Positions 8,730-17,487 of a stretch of 64,000 nt of DNA are shown piece by piece. Source of the stretch: Spiro-02 sp034114085. GTDB taxonomy: Bacteria > Spirochaetota > Spirochaetia > Sphaerochaetales > Sphaerochaetaceae. A program made the translations under genes and the position numbers. The stretch is from positions 1 to 64,000 of the forward strand of contig JAXEWB010000002.1 of the NCBI GenBank assembly GCA_034114085.1, read 5' to 3'. Under the pieces are notes generated by a model. The model ran no database searches. It saw only the letters and a program-made list of their open reading frames with translations, and was not told where the DNA came from. Within the stretch, counting starts at the first letter, position 1, and each line of letters starts with the position of its first letter.

Positions 8730-9857
8730 CTATCGGGCGATAACGCCGTCCACGTACTCAACGAGGTCTGACAGCCTGACTCCGAGCGTCACCTGCCGGT
8801 GTTTCGGCTCCTTGACGGTACTGGCGATGATGTTCAACCCCTCCCATTCGCATTCCAGCAGATAACGCGAGCCTTGGTATTCGCAGTCTATGATCGATGC
8901 ATCGTTGAACCGGAGATGGGGGAGGAATTCAGGGAATGCGAGCGACGGCTCGTCATGGACCAGAACTTTCTCAGGACGGAAGAATATCTGATGCTGGCCG
9001 CTGAATTGCTTGTATACGAACGCCGCGGTTCCCGCCTCCGCCGAAATAAGCGTCTTTGGGATGATGTCATACGGAAGGACCGTACCGTCACCCATGAAGG
9101 AGGCGGCGAACAAGGTCGCCGGAGCGTGGTAGACCTGTTGCGGCGTATCCAGCTGTTCCGTAGACCCGTCGTGCATCACGAGGATTCTGTCGCTGAGCGA
9201 GAGAGCTTCCTCTTGGTCATGGGTGACATATATCGTGGTGATACCCGTCTCATCATGGATTCTGCGGATTTCTTTGCGCAAGTGCTTGCGAAGCTGTGCG
9301 TCCAATGCTGACAGCGGTTCGTCCAGCAACAGTAGCCGAGGATTGGATGCGAGCGCCCTCGCCAATGCTACGCGCTGTCGCTCCCCGCCTGATAAGTCGC
9401 CCGTCCTGCGTTTCTGATACCCCTCCAGGCCGACAAGACTGAGCAAGGAGGCGACTTTCTGGATGCGGTCTTTCTTCGGCGCCTTCTGAAGCTTGAGCGA
9501 ATAGGCGATGTTCTGGGCTACGTTCAAATGGGGGAACAGTGCGTAGTCTTGGAATACAAGACCGATGTTCCGTTCCCATACCGGCTTGGCCGTGATGTCT
9601 TCATCCCCCAACCAGATGGAACCGGAGTCAGGTTCCATCAGACCGCTGAGCAACTGCAATGTGGTGCTTTTCCCGCATCCTGAAGGCCCTATGATGGAAA
9701 CCATTTCTCCTTGCATCACGGAGAAATCAAGGTGTAATTTGAATTCGGGATAGGACGCTTCGACATTCTTGCAGGCGAGCCAAGGCATTCCGTCGGTTTG
9801 TTGCGTCTCTTTCCTGATAGTAATCGAATAGCTGTCCGGTCGCGAATTATCTTTCAT
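8730..9857 (-). CDS. thiQ: Thiamine-type ABC transporter ATP-binding protein with C-terminal extension
   Basis: ATPase of the thiamine/TPP importer. Walker A GPSGCGKS is at residues 57-64, the Q-loop in VFQDYALFPH near residue 105, the LSGGERQR signature near 150 and Walker B LLLLDEPLSALD just after. At 375 residues it is much longer than the roughly 230 residues of E. coli ThiQ. The extra 130 residues look like the regulatory TOBE-type tail of the PotA/FbpC/UgpC group. The ATG at 9857 follows AGAGG and overlaps the thiP stop by 11 bases. The assignment to thiamine rests on the operon (thiB and the TPP riboswitch) rather than on this subunit. Confidence 0.87.
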   Translation of the reverse strand: MKDNSRPDSYSITIRKETQQTDGMPWLACKNVEASYPEFKLHLDFSVMQGEMVSIIGPSGCGKSTTLQLLSGLMEPDSGSIWLGDEDITAKPVWERNIGLVFQDYALFPHLNVAQNIAYSLKLQKAPKKDRIQKVASLLSLVGLEGYQKRRTGDLSGGERQRVALARALASNPRLLLLDEPLSALDAQLRKHLRKEIRRIHDETGITTIYVTHDQEEALSLSDRILVMHDGSTEQLDTPQQVYHAPATLFAASFMGDGTVLPYDIIPKTLISAEAGTAAFVYKQFSGQHQIFFRPEKVLVHDEPSLAFPEFLPHLRFNDASIIDCEYQGSRYLLECEWEGLNIIASTVKEPKHRQVTLGVRLSDLVEYVDGVIAR

Positions 9858-11565
9858 GGTTGTTCCTCTTGAGCAATTCCCCGGCTATGAATGCGATGGT
9901 ACAGACGAGGATCAATATAGTGCCTAATGCACAGGCGCCCTGATAGTTATAGGAGTTGATCAGGCGATACATGACCAATGGTATGGTTGTCAACCGACTG
10001 TCCGCGAGCGTCAGCGTGGCGTTGATTTCCCCCATGGAGATGGCGAAGGCGAACATGCCGCCGGTAATCAGCGCCGTTTTCAACAACGGGACTTCAATCG
10101 ACCAGAAGGTTTTCGCTGGCGTCGCCCCAAGAGTCATAGCCGCCTGGCTATAGCTCAGCGGAATCTTCCTGTATTCCGGCAATACCGTCCTCAGGACAAA
10201 CGGCGTAGCGATTACCATATGGGCTAGAACCACCATGACAAAACCCATTTCGCGGCCTCCCAGATGCGAGGCAATCAGATAATATCCGAGACCGATGATT
10301 ACTGAGCTGACCGCCATCGGCAGCATCACCAGCAATTCCATCATCATTCCTGAAAAGGTGTTTTTCCGACGAATCGCCGCGGCTACGGTCAGGGCGATGG
10401 GAATTGTCGCCAGTGCCACAACAGCGCCGATGACCACGCTATGCAGCACTGCTTCCAACGCTACTCCCATATGGCCGGTGGCGTCGCTGAAGCCGAGCAA
10501 CTGCCTATACCATTTCAACGAGAATTGTTCTCCGGAAGTCCTGGTTGCGGGGGCCATGAAGGAACGGGCCACGATGCTTGCCAATGGAGCCAGTACGAAT
10601 ACCGCCGCGGCGAGCGCATAGACCGTCGCGACAATCCTGCCCACCGCGGTAGCCGGCCTTCGGGCCAATTTCTGCCGTCCGGTTGAAAAAGCCTCCTGCC
10701 TCGCCATTGATCGCTGGGTATAGGAATACCAGATCAGCAGCAGGCTCGTAACGAAGATCGAGAAGATGCTCAGCGCAGCCGCACCCCCCATATCCATTGT
10801 CATGCGAGCCCTGCGATAGATTTCGACTTCAAGCGTTGTAAACTTCGGCCCCCCTCCCAGCACGAGGATGATGGCGAAGCTTGTGAAACAAAACAAGAAT
10901 ATCAAGCTCGCCGCTGAGATGATTGCCGGCATCAGCCGTGGCAGCGTGATGGACCAGAACACCTTGCCTCGTTTTGCTCCCAACGTCGTCGCCGCTTGTT
11001 CACAGTGGTTGTCCATGTGTTCCCAGAAAGAGGATACAAGGTTCAGGGCGATGGGGAAGTTGTAGAAGGCATGGGCGACAATGACGGCGCTAAACGAATA
11101 CAGAAACTTGATCGGCGGTTCCTGCAACCCGAACAACGCCATCAAGGTCCGGTTGAGCAGGCCGTTGTTGCCATAGAAAATGACAAAGCCGAGGACCACG
11201 AGAATTGTGGGGAGTACGAACGGAATGGTACAGATCGCCCTGATTATTTTCTTGCCATGAAATTGGTAGGTCGCCATCAGATATGCACCAGGCAAACCAA
11301 TCAACAGTGACACCAATGTGCTGATCGCCGCCTGCACCAAGGTGAACGCCATGATCCGCATTGTATAGGGGCTGGTGACTGCCTCTACAATCGCTTTTGC
11401 CGAAAAATCTCCTTCGGCGTCTAGGAACGCTCTTGAAAGGGTCGAGACAAGGGGTAGGAGAAACAGCAGCACCAACAGGACAAGCCCTGGAATCGGTATG
11501 GTCCGATAGAACCTGCTCCGGTCGAGGATATCTACATGTCTCATCGTTTCCTCAGCTTTCCTCAT
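9847..11565 (-). CDS. thiP: Thiamine ABC transporter permease, two fused permease halves
   Basis: A 572-residue inner-membrane permease with about twelve helices in two halves. Each half carries the cytoplasmic coupling motif that contacts the ATPase: near residue 190 (EQAATTLGAKRGKVFWSITLP) and near residue 470 (SQAAMTLGATPAKTFWSIEVP). This two-domain form is the rule for ThiP. Starts at 11565 (AAAGG upstream) and 11544 (GAGG upstream) are both possible. The gene lies 76 bases after thiB, with a strong hairpin between them, and overlaps thiQ. Confidence 0.9.
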   Translation of the reverse strand: MRKAEETMRHVDILDRSRFYRTIPIPGLVLLVLLFLLPLVSTLSRAFLDAEGDFSAKAIVEAVTSPYTMRIMAFTLVQAAISTLVSLLIGLPGAYLMATYQFHGKKIIRAICTIPFVLPTILVVLGFVIFYGNNGLLNRTLMALFGLQEPPIKFLYSFSAVIVAHAFYNFPIALNLVSSFWEHMDNHCEQAATTLGAKRGKVFWSITLPRLMPAIISAASLIFLFCFTSFAIILVLGGGPKFTTLEVEIYRRARMTMDMGGAAALSIFSIFVTSLLLIWYSYTQRSMARQEAFSTGRQKLARRPATAVGRIVATVYALAAAVFVLAPLASIVARSFMAPATRTSGEQFSLKWYRQLLGFSDATGHMGVALEAVLHSVVIGAVVALATIPIALTVAAAIRRKNTFSGMMMELLVMLPMAVSSVIIGLGYYLIASHLGGREMGFVMVVLAHMVIATPFVLRTVLPEYRKIPLSYSQAAMTLGATPAKTFWSIEVPLLKTALITGGMFAFAISMGEINATLTLADSRLTTIPLVMYRLINSYNYQGACALGTILILVCTIAFIAGELLKRNNHER

Positions 11566-11595
11566 AACCTTTCCTGAGCCGGGTCTCGCTCGAAT

Positions 11596-11629
11596 GCCGG
11601 GGCCGGTCTTGACAGGCCGGCCTTCCGGC
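11596..11629 (-). other. Intercistronic GC-rich hairpin between thiB and thiP
   Basis: GCCGG at the left pairs with CCGGC at the right, and an inner CCGG/CCGG stem extends it. There is no T-run on the minus strand. Such hairpins between a binding-protein gene and its permease gene commonly stabilise the upstream message or partly terminate transcription, so that the binding protein is made in excess. Confidence 0.55.
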
Positions 11630-11641
11630 GGAAGCTCCCGG

Positions 11642-12688
11642 CTACTTGCTCATTGTCATCGTCCATTCAGTAAGCCATCTATCGAGATTTTTTTCAATAG
11701 CTTCATAGGACAACATCAAGGTCTTCTCCGGTTTCGGCGCCCAGTCGAACGCCTCGGGCAATATTACCGTACTATTGGCTGGGTACATCGTATTGGTTGT
11801 GGCTACGGTCAGTTGTGCGTCGCTCAACAGAAAATCGATGAACTGTCTCGCCGCGTCCTTGTTTTTGGAGCTAGCGAGGATTCCCGCGCTTTCGATGGTC
11901 GCGCTATGCCCCGCATCAAAATCGAGGGCCTGATATCGGGTCGTGTCCTCCCACATCACATGATAGACGGGGCTGGTGGTGTAGCTGATTACTAGCGGGG
12001 CTTCGCCTTCGGTGAACAATCCATAGGCGGAACTCCAGCCGTCGGCTATCGTCAGCACATTGTCCTTCATCGCCTGCCACCATGACAAGTAGCCGTCTTC
12101 ACCATAGGTTTCAATAGTCCACAGCAACAGTCCCAGTCCGACCGAAGATGTTCGGGGATCGATCAGAATCACTTTGCCTTTGTATTTCGGGTTTGTCAGG
12201 TCATCGAGGGATTTCGGCGCCTCAGCGGGAGCGATCTTTTCCGTATCATAGACGAACGCGAAGTTGCCATAGTCGAAGGGAAGCAGCCGTTTGCTGTCAT
12301 CAAACTGTATGAACTGCGGGATATTCACGAGCATCGGGCTGTCGTATGCTTCAAACAGGCCGCTGGACAATGCCTTCGCAGCCATGTCGTCGCTGATGCC
12401 CACCACCACGTCGGCAACGGGTCTGTCTTTCTCCATGACTGCACGCTGGAGCATTTCGACTCCGCTTCCGGCGGATACCGGATTCACCTTGATTCCCGTC
12501 TTTTCCTCAAATTGCGGGATGATGATTGGTCCCGGCCCCCAATCGCCGGTGAAAGAATCATAGGCGTATACCGTAAGTGTCTGTTGATCTTCGGCCGCTT
12601 TCGCGTCTTCCTTGCTCCCTTGTGCGTAGACGGCCGTCGTACAGATTAGTATGGCCAGAACTACACAGAAGAAACGATGCTTGTTCAT
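11642..12688 (-). CDS. thiB: Thiamine-binding periplasmic/lipid-phase protein of ABC importer
   Basis: Substrate-binding protein of the thiamine/TPP importer, about 348 residues. The N-terminal signal segment (hydrophobic core CVVLAILICTTAVYA) is followed by the strongly conserved ThiB opening TVYAYDSFTGDWGPGP and later by ADVVVGISDD and DYGNFAFVYD, which match E. coli ThiB segments that line the ligand site. AGGAGGT precedes the ATG at about 12688 (position accurate to one or two bases). It is the first gene of the operon, directly downstream of a TPP riboswitch, so expression should fall when TPP is plentiful. Confidence 0.92.
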   Translation of the reverse strand: MNKHRFFCVVLAILICTTAVYAQGSKEDAKAAEDQQTLTVYAYDSFTGDWGPGPIIIPQFEEKTGIKVNPVSAGSGVEMLQRAVMEKDRPVADVVVGISDDMAAKALSSGLFEAYDSPMLVNIPQFIQFDDSKRLLPFDYGNFAFVYDTEKIAPAEAPKSLDDLTNPKYKGKVILIDPRTSSVGLGLLLWTIETYGEDGYLSWWQAMKDNVLTIADGWSSAYGLFTEGEAPLVISYTTSPVYHVMWEDTTRYQALDFDAGHSATIESAGILASSKNKDAARQFIDFLLSDAQLTVATTNTMYPANSTVILPEAFDWAPKPEKTLMLSYEAIEKNLDRWLTEWTMTMSK

Positions 12689-12744
12689 AAGCACCTCCTG
12701 TTTTGTATTCTGCCATGGGGATGATATTCTTTGAGATGTGGTTC

Positions 12745-12825
12745 GTGTCTTCCTCCGCTGGTATTATCCAGATCAGGTCAACGGGTGTAATCTCAGGCCT
12801 TGTTTTGGGCCACCCCAGGACAAAG
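12745..12825 (-). promoter_or_regulatory. TPP riboswitch (THI element)
   Basis: Read on the minus strand, the segment contains the conserved THI-box blocks in order: CCTGGGGTG, then CCTGAGATTACACCC, then TTGACCTGATCTGGATAAT and ACCAGCGGAGG. The CTGAGA and ACCTGATCTGGATAATACCAGCG blocks form the pyrimidine- and pyrophosphate-sensing helices. It lies about 55 bases before the thiB start, as expected for a leader that represses a thiamine importer at high TPP. Confidence 0.96.
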
Positions 12826-12972
12826 CCAGACTAGCGTGATTCCCCCCTCCTGTCAACCCTGCCCGGAGAATGTGCGTATGACTGCGTGGTTTCACCAGGA
12901 CCGTACTGCCGCACAATTTCCGTTCTTTGGTTGGCATACTGAAGCCTCTGCAAAACATAAATTATCTATCGA

Positions 12973-13195
12973 TTGCGTCCTTTATGTCGGAGCTACCTGT
13001 CGTCTACGTCCTTTATCTATCGATTACGTCCTTTATGTCGGGATTACGTCCTGCATGTTGTTGCTACGTCCTTTATGATGGGATTGCGTCCTTTATGTCG
13101 GAGCTACCTGTCGTCTACGTCCTTTATCTATCGTCTACGTCCTTTATCTATCGTCTACGTCCTTTATGACGGGATTGCGTCCTGCATGTTGAGCC
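12973..13195. repeat. Phased 20/31-bp tandem repeat array (ten CGTCC units)
   Basis: Ten copies of a unit built around (A/G)CGTCCTTTATNT occur, with CGTCC at 12976, 13007, 13027, 13047, 13067, 13087, 13118, 13138, 13158 and 13178. Spacings are 31, 20, 20, 20, 20, 31, 20, 20 and 20 bases. A higher-order period of 111 bp is visible: about 50 bases starting at 12973 recur almost exactly at 13084. Each long spacing carries the same extra block (GAGCTACCTGTCG). The array lies in the gap between the divergent thi operon and the NAD(P)HX repair gene. Reading frames through it are open but have no ribosome site and are not called as genes. Confidence 0.9.
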
Positions 13196-13352
13196 TGTGG
13201 GTATATGACAAAGTTTGTCAGTACCCCAAAACAAGGTATGGTAGGTATGGACACCCGCAATTATGACATCGATGACCCCAAGGAGGTACGGCGCAAGACA
13301 AAGCCGAAAAATAAGGGCATGGATACATCGCTCAGACAATACGGGGATAGAG

Positions 13353-13408
13353 GTAACGCCACGGTATGGATATGGTGGATATTGTGAATCCCACCTGGAT
13401 AGCGTTAC
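13353..13408 (+). other. Nested inverted repeats upstream of the NAD(P)HX repair gene
   Basis: An outer pair GTAACGC (13353-13359) / GCGTTAC (13402-13408) encloses an inner pair GGTGG (13374-13378) / CCACC (13391-13395). It could fold as an RNA leader structure or serve as a DNA operator for the gene starting 55 bases downstream. No known riboswitch is recognised. Confidence 0.4.
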
Positions 13409-13463
13409 GGTCAAAACCCCTAGCACGATACGAGGACCGTCAGGTGCGAAGAAGAAAAGGGCG

Positions 13464-15173
13464 ATGCGGAATGAACTGGTTGACCGCCTCACTGACCTGC
13501 TGTACGATAACCATATGATTACAGCGGTAAGTTCCCAGACAATGAGCCAGATTGACTCCTTCGCCCAGCGAGATTATGCGATTCCCAGTATCGCGCTAAT
13601 GGAGCAGGCTGGTCTGCGGGCTTGGAACCATATTGCTACGAATTTGACCGGTAAGGAACATAACCTCGTATTCGTCGCGGGTGGCGGCAACAACGGAGGA
13701 GATGCGTTGGTCATGGCCCGACAGGCGTTCAACGATGGTTGGAAAAACTGTACCTGCGTGCTGTGCGGTTCTCATCTGTCACCAGCCTGCATTACCCAAC
13801 GGAGTATCTGTAGAAACCTCGGACTTGCAGTCATCGATATTTCCGCCGGACAGCCCGTACCGACGCTATCCAGTGGCCCGCAACTGGACTTGGCTAAGCA
13901 AGCCATCGACGCGGCCGACCTGATCGTGGACGGGATTGCGGGGACGGGATTGCGGGGACCGTTGTCCGGCATCGCCGCCCAGCTTGTCGCCGTATTGAAT
14001 GAACGGGCCGTCCAAGGGGTGCCGATTGTCTCCGTGGACGTGCCCTCCGGCGCCGGAGATGATGTTTCCGTCACCGCACCGGTCGTGAGGGCCTGCGCGA
14101 CGGTCGCGATGGGCTTGCCCAAGGCGATTTGTTATCATCCTGTGATTCGTGCCTGTAGTGGGGACATCATCACAGTCAATCCATCCTTTCCGCCGCAATT
14201 GCTTGAAAAAGCTTTTCCCATGGTACGGATTGCCACTTATGAAGATTGCGTCCCACGGGAGATGAAGCCGACCGATTACAAGAACACCCGGGGGCATGTC
14301 GCCATTTTGGGAGGGAGCGCGGGCTATACCGGTGCGCCTCGGTTGTCCGCCCGAGCCGCCTTTCATGCCCGTTGCGGATTGGTCACGTTGTTCGCCGATA
14401 GGGAATCCTATCCGATTCTGGCGACTGAAAATCCCTCAGTAATCGTGCGTCAGCTCCCCGAAACAACCGTTTCGGTTCAGGGACGGGCCATCCCCGAACT
14501 TGCGGTTCAGGAATTGAAGGAGTATCAGGCGATCCTCGCAGGGCCGGGGTGGGGCGCTGGCCGCGAAGAACTCCTGAGGGCGTTGTTCGATTCCAGAACA
14601 CCGTTGGTACTCGATGCCGATGGTATCGGAGCCTATGCCGTATTGGTCAAGCAGGATCCTCTGGCCTTGAAAGGTCATGGGCCGCTTCTGTTGACACCAC
14701 ACCCCGGAGAGCTGCGGGTCATTGCCCAGGCTGTTTTGGGAGACGCAGCTGCACAGGCCATCGGCCGGACCGACACCCCTGCAATGTACCTTTCATTGCT
14801 CCAGGAACTTTCCAGAAGGACGGAGGCCGTCGTACTCGCCAAAAGCCACGTGAACTGGATCGTCGGAAGCGAGCCTTGGCAAGCCGCTGCACCCAGGGCC
14901 GTCATAGTAGACAGCATGACCTGTGAACTAGGTGTCGCTGGAAGCGGCGATGTGCTGGCAGGCGTCTGCGCCGCCATGCTTGGACAGAACCCGGCATCGC
15001 CGTTTCAAGCCGCCATCAACGGTGCGTTGATCCACCTTGAAGCCGGAAAGCTCGCGATAAAAAAACAAGGCTGGTTCAGTAGCGAAGAGCTGGTTGAGCA
15101 AATCGGTCTTGCTATCGGAAGCCGAACCTGCCGGATGGAAAAAGCCCCATTGCGGACAGGTGGCCTCTCATGA
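13464..15173 (+). CDS. nnr: Bifunctional NAD(P)H-hydrate epimerase / ADP-dependent dehydratase
   Basis: Repairs hydrated NAD(P)H. The N-terminal YjeF_N epimerase domain has GGGNNGGD at residues 73-80. The C-terminal carbohydrate-kinase-like dehydratase domain has HVAILGGSAGYTGA near residue 275, LTPHPGELRVI near 412 and the nucleotide-binding GVAGSGDVLAG near 491. The start chosen is the ATG at 13464, with AAAAGGG just upstream, giving 569 residues. The frame is open to 13263, but that extension is Arg-rich, overlaps the structured non-coding leader and matches no family. The next gene's start overlaps the stop (ATGA). Fusion of the two activities is usual in bacteria. Confidence 0.92.
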   Translation: MRNELVDRLTDLLYDNHMITAVSSQTMSQIDSFAQRDYAIPSIALMEQAGLRAWNHIATNLTGKEHNLVFVAGGGNNGGDALVMARQAFNDGWKNCTCVLCGSHLSPACITQRSICRNLGLAVIDISAGQPVPTLSSGPQLDLAKQAIDAADLIVDGIAGTGLRGPLSGIAAQLVAVLNERAVQGVPIVSVDVPSGAGDDVSVTAPVVRACATVAMGLPKAICYHPVIRACSGDIITVNPSFPPQLLEKAFPMVRIATYEDCVPREMKPTDYKNTRGHVAILGGSAGYTGAPRLSARAAFHARCGLVTLFADRESYPILATENPSVIVRQLPETTVSVQGRAIPELAVQELKEYQAILAGPGWGAGREELLRALFDSRTPLVLDADGIGAYAVLVKQDPLALKGHGPLLLTPHPGELRVIAQAVLGDAAAQAIGRTDTPAMYLSLLQELSRRTEAVVLAKSHVNWIVGSEPWQAAAPRAVIVDSMTCELGVAGSGDVLAGVCAAMLGQNPASPFQAAINGALIHLEAGKLAIKKQGWFSSEELVEQIGLAIGSRTCRMEKAPLRTGGLS

Positions 15174-15631
15174 TGCAGGTCTATTTCCTCGGCATTGTAT
15201 ATCTTCTTCTCGGGGCCGGGATGCTGTTGGTCGATTATTACGGTGGGCGATTGCTGTTGTTGATCCGTCTTCGCAGTACCTTCCGTTCCAGTCGGGTCTG
15301 TCGGTTGCTGATTGTTGTCGGCGGCTTCCTATTGGTCATACTGACGCTGCTGTTTCCTGTTCCGCCTGGGCCTCGGATTCTCGGAGATCTGATTCCCGCG
15401 ATGAATATTTTTGCATTGTGGATTTGGTTTGTTTCCCAAGCTATCGCCATTTCCAGAAAACGCAAGGATGATTCCTCCGCAGAAGGGGAGGAGCATCCGG
15501 CACGGAATCGGGAAGACGACATGCTGCATTATACAAGTTCACTGATCGAGACGAACAAGCGGAATTTCGGGTTGGTGACGCTAGTCGTCGCTTGTCTGCA
15601 TTTTCTTGTTCCGATGTTCGTATTGTTGTGA
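15170..15631 (+). CDS. Hypothetical membrane protein with about four helices
   Basis: A 153-residue protein of unknown function. Hydrophobic helices are seen at about residues 4-22, 45-63, 72-92 and 133-152, with a charged cytoplasm-like loop (KRKDDSSAEGEEHPARNRED) before the last one. The start ATG overlaps the preceding stop, and its own stop overlaps the likely start of the Nudix gene (TGATG), so the three genes form a tightly coupled operon. No catalytic motif is visible. Confidence 0.75.
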   Translation: MMQVYFLGIVYLLLGAGMLLVDYYGGRLLLLIRLRSTFRSSRVCRLLIVVGGFLLVILTLLFPVPPGPRILGDLIPAMNIFALWIWFVSQAIAISRKRKDDSSAEGEEHPARNREDDMLHYTSSLIETNKRNFGLVTLVVACLHFLVPMFVLL

Positions 15632-16098
15632 TGATGGATGATGAAAACTCACGGAGCGGGGGATTGAACGTGGAACAACTGCAAGAACGTATCACCACGG
15701 CAGGTGTATTGTACATGAATGGCAAGGTTTTTGTGGCGCGTCGTATCGAGGGCGGTTCCATCGGTGGCCTGTGGGAATTCCCCGGAGGCAAAAACCGTTG
15801 GGGAGAAACCTCCGCAGATACTTTGAAGAGGGAATATCATGAGGAATTTGGCTTCGACATAGAAGTAGGGGAAAGGTTCCATTCCCACGATTTCATCAAC
15901 AAGTGTACACTCTATCATCTACAAGCCTATTGGATTGCCTGTAAGGATACGTCATCACCCCGACTGAGCGTCCATACCGAATGTCGTTGGGCTACGCCGG
16001 ACGAGCTGATCGCATTGCCGTTCGCCCCTTCCGACCAGGAAATCCTTGCGAGTCTGCTCAAGGAACTGCCGTGCAGGGAAGGTGACTGTCTGTACTGA
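15631..16098 (+). CDS. MutT-like Nudix hydrolase (nucleoside triphosphate pyrophosphohydrolase)
   Basis: Cleaves nucleoside diphosphate-X compounds, probably oxidised or non-canonical (d)NTPs. A complete Nudix box is present around residues 56-78 (G-x5-E-x7-REYHEEFGF), with the sequence context LWEFPGGK typical of MutT/NudG-type sanitising enzymes. The start is set at the ATG at 15631, coupled to the previous stop. A GTG at 15670 preceded by GGGGGA is an alternative and would remove 13 unremarkable residues. About 155 residues, usual for the family. It ends just before a strong bidirectional terminator shared with glgC. Confidence 0.9.
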   Translation: MMDDENSRSGGLNVEQLQERITTAGVLYMNGKVFVARRIEGGSIGGLWEFPGGKNRWGETSADTLKREYHEEFGFDIEVGERFHSHDFINKCTLYHLQAYWIACKDTSSPRLSVHTECRWATPDELIALPFAPSDQEILASLLKELPCREGDCLY

Positions 16099-16123
16099 GA
16101 AAGAAAAGAAATAGCCTGGATAC

Positions 16124-16164
16124 AAAAACAAGGCCGTGGCATTTCGCGCCACGACCTTGTTTTT
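16124..16164. terminator. Bidirectional intrinsic terminator between Nudix gene and glgC
   Basis: AAAAACAAGG and GTGGC pair with GCCAC and CCTTGTTTTT around an ATTTCGC loop. The A-run on the left and T-run on the right let it act in both directions between these convergent genes. Confidence 0.93.
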
Positions 16165-16182
16165 GTTATACAGTAAGGATGT

Positions 16183-17487
16183 CTACATCACCGTTCCGTT
16201 GGCAATGATTGCGTTCTTGTTGATGACGATAATCCCGTCATGGATCGAATACATCTCAAAGTCGCCTTCCTTGCGGGGGATATCGTCGATACCGATGCGG
16301 CAGCCGTCTCCGATGCGGGCGTTCTGGTCTATGATCGCCTTGCGGATGATCGTTCCCTTGCCGATGCCGATGTTCGGGATTCCCTTCTTGACGTTCTCCA
16401 CCTTTTCCTCATCCGTCTCATAATGGGATGCGCCCATACAATATACACCATCCAAGCTCGCCCCGGATTCAATCAATGTGCGGACGCCGATGATTGAGTT
16501 CACGATATATGCGTTCGTGATGATCGACCCCTCCGATGCCAACGAACAACTGATATTGCAGAAATTGACCTTTGTCGCGGGCAGGTGGCGGCGGTGGGTG
16601 TAGATCGGCATCTCCTCATCATAGAAATTGAACGCAGGATTGATCGAGGCGAGGTCCAAGTTCGTTTCGTAGAACGCCTTGATGGTTCCAATGTCCTCCC
16701 AGAAACCATCGAACAGGAACGTGCTGACCTTGCGTGTCTTGATAACGTCTGGAATGATTTCCTTGCCAAAATCGGTCTTGTCGTTGTTCAGGACCTCTTC
16801 CATCGATTTCGCGTTGAAGATATAGATGCCCATGCTGGCCAGATAGTCATTGGACTGGTCCACATGCCTACCAAGTGCGTCCATCATCAGTTTCTCAGGA
16901 ACCATATAGTCCCGGATGTCGGCGTCGTCGGAAGGTTTTTCATAGAACTTGGTGATATACCCGTTTTCATCTGCTCCGATGATGCCCAGGCCGGTAGCCT
17001 GCTGGCGACTGATCGGCTTGGCCGCGATGGTCAGCTCCGCGCCGCTTTCGACATGTTTCTTCAACATTTCCTCGAAGTCCATCCTATACAGCTGGTCGCC
17101 GCTGAGGATGATGTAGTAGTCGGCCTGCTGGTCGTGGAAGTGCTTGAGGTTCTTGCGGACGGCATCCGCGGTGCCTTGATACCAAGTCTCGCTGTGGTAG
17201 GTCTGTTCGGCGGCGAGTATTTCTACAAAACCGTTGGAAAAGGTGTCAAAAACATATGTATTGGAGATGTGGTTATGCAAAGAAGCTGAGTTGAACTGGG
17301 TAAGTATGTAAATCTTCAGAATTCCGCTGTTGATACAGTTGGAGATAGGTATGTCGACCAAGCGGTATTTTCCTGCGAAAGGCACCGCTGGTTTTGATCG
17401 ATCCATCGTAAGGGGATACAATCTTGTTCCTTTACCACCTCCCAGTACAATCGCAATTGCTTTCTGTTTGTTCTTACCCATGTTCAT
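16183..17487 (-). CDS. glgC: Glucose-1-phosphate adenylyltransferase (ADP-glucose pyrophosphorylase)
   Basis: Makes ADP-glucose for glycogen synthesis. The nucleotide-binding motif AIVLGGGKGTRLYPLT is near the N terminus, followed by SKPAVPFAGKYRLVDIPISN, the GTADAVRKN and SGDQLYRMDF catalytic segments, and C-terminal left-handed beta-helix repeats (IGKGTIIRKAIIDQNARIGDG). About 434 residues, normal length. The start is either the ATG at 17487, overlapping the glgA stop as TGATG, or the ATG at 17481, which has AAGGGG eight bases upstream. It is the second gene of a two-gene glycogen operon. Confidence 0.95.
   Translation of the reverse strand: MNMGKNKQKAIAIVLGGGKGTRLYPLTMDRSKPAVPFAGKYRLVDIPISNCINSGILKIYILTQFNSASLHNHISNTYVFDTFSNGFVEILAAEQTYHSETWYQGTADAVRKNLKHFHDQQADYYIILSGDQLYRMDFEEMLKKHVESGAELTIAAKPISRQQATGLGIIGADENGYITKFYEKPSDDADIRDYMVPEKLMMDALGRHVDQSNDYLASMGIYIFNAKSMEEVLNNDKTDFGKEIIPDVIKTRKVSTFLFDGFWEDIGTIKAFYETNLDLASINPAFNFYDEEMPIYTHRRHLPATKVNFCNISCSLASEGSIITNAYIVNSIIGVRTLIESGASLDGVYCMGASHYETDEEKVENVKKGIPNIGIGKGTIIRKAIIDQNARIGDGCRIGIDDIPRKEGDFEMYSIHDGIIVINKNAIIANGTVM

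Noticed and set aside
12800..13266. Open frames through the 20-bp repeat array coding for Tyr/Val/Leu-rich repeats
   Set aside because: They exist in three frames because of the repeat; no ribosome site and no protein-like pattern.
13263..13463. N-terminal extension of the NAD(P)HX repair protein
   Set aside because: Open frame, but Arg-rich, without family match, and it overlaps the nested inverted repeats; the ATG at 13464 has a ribosome-site-like AAAAGGG.
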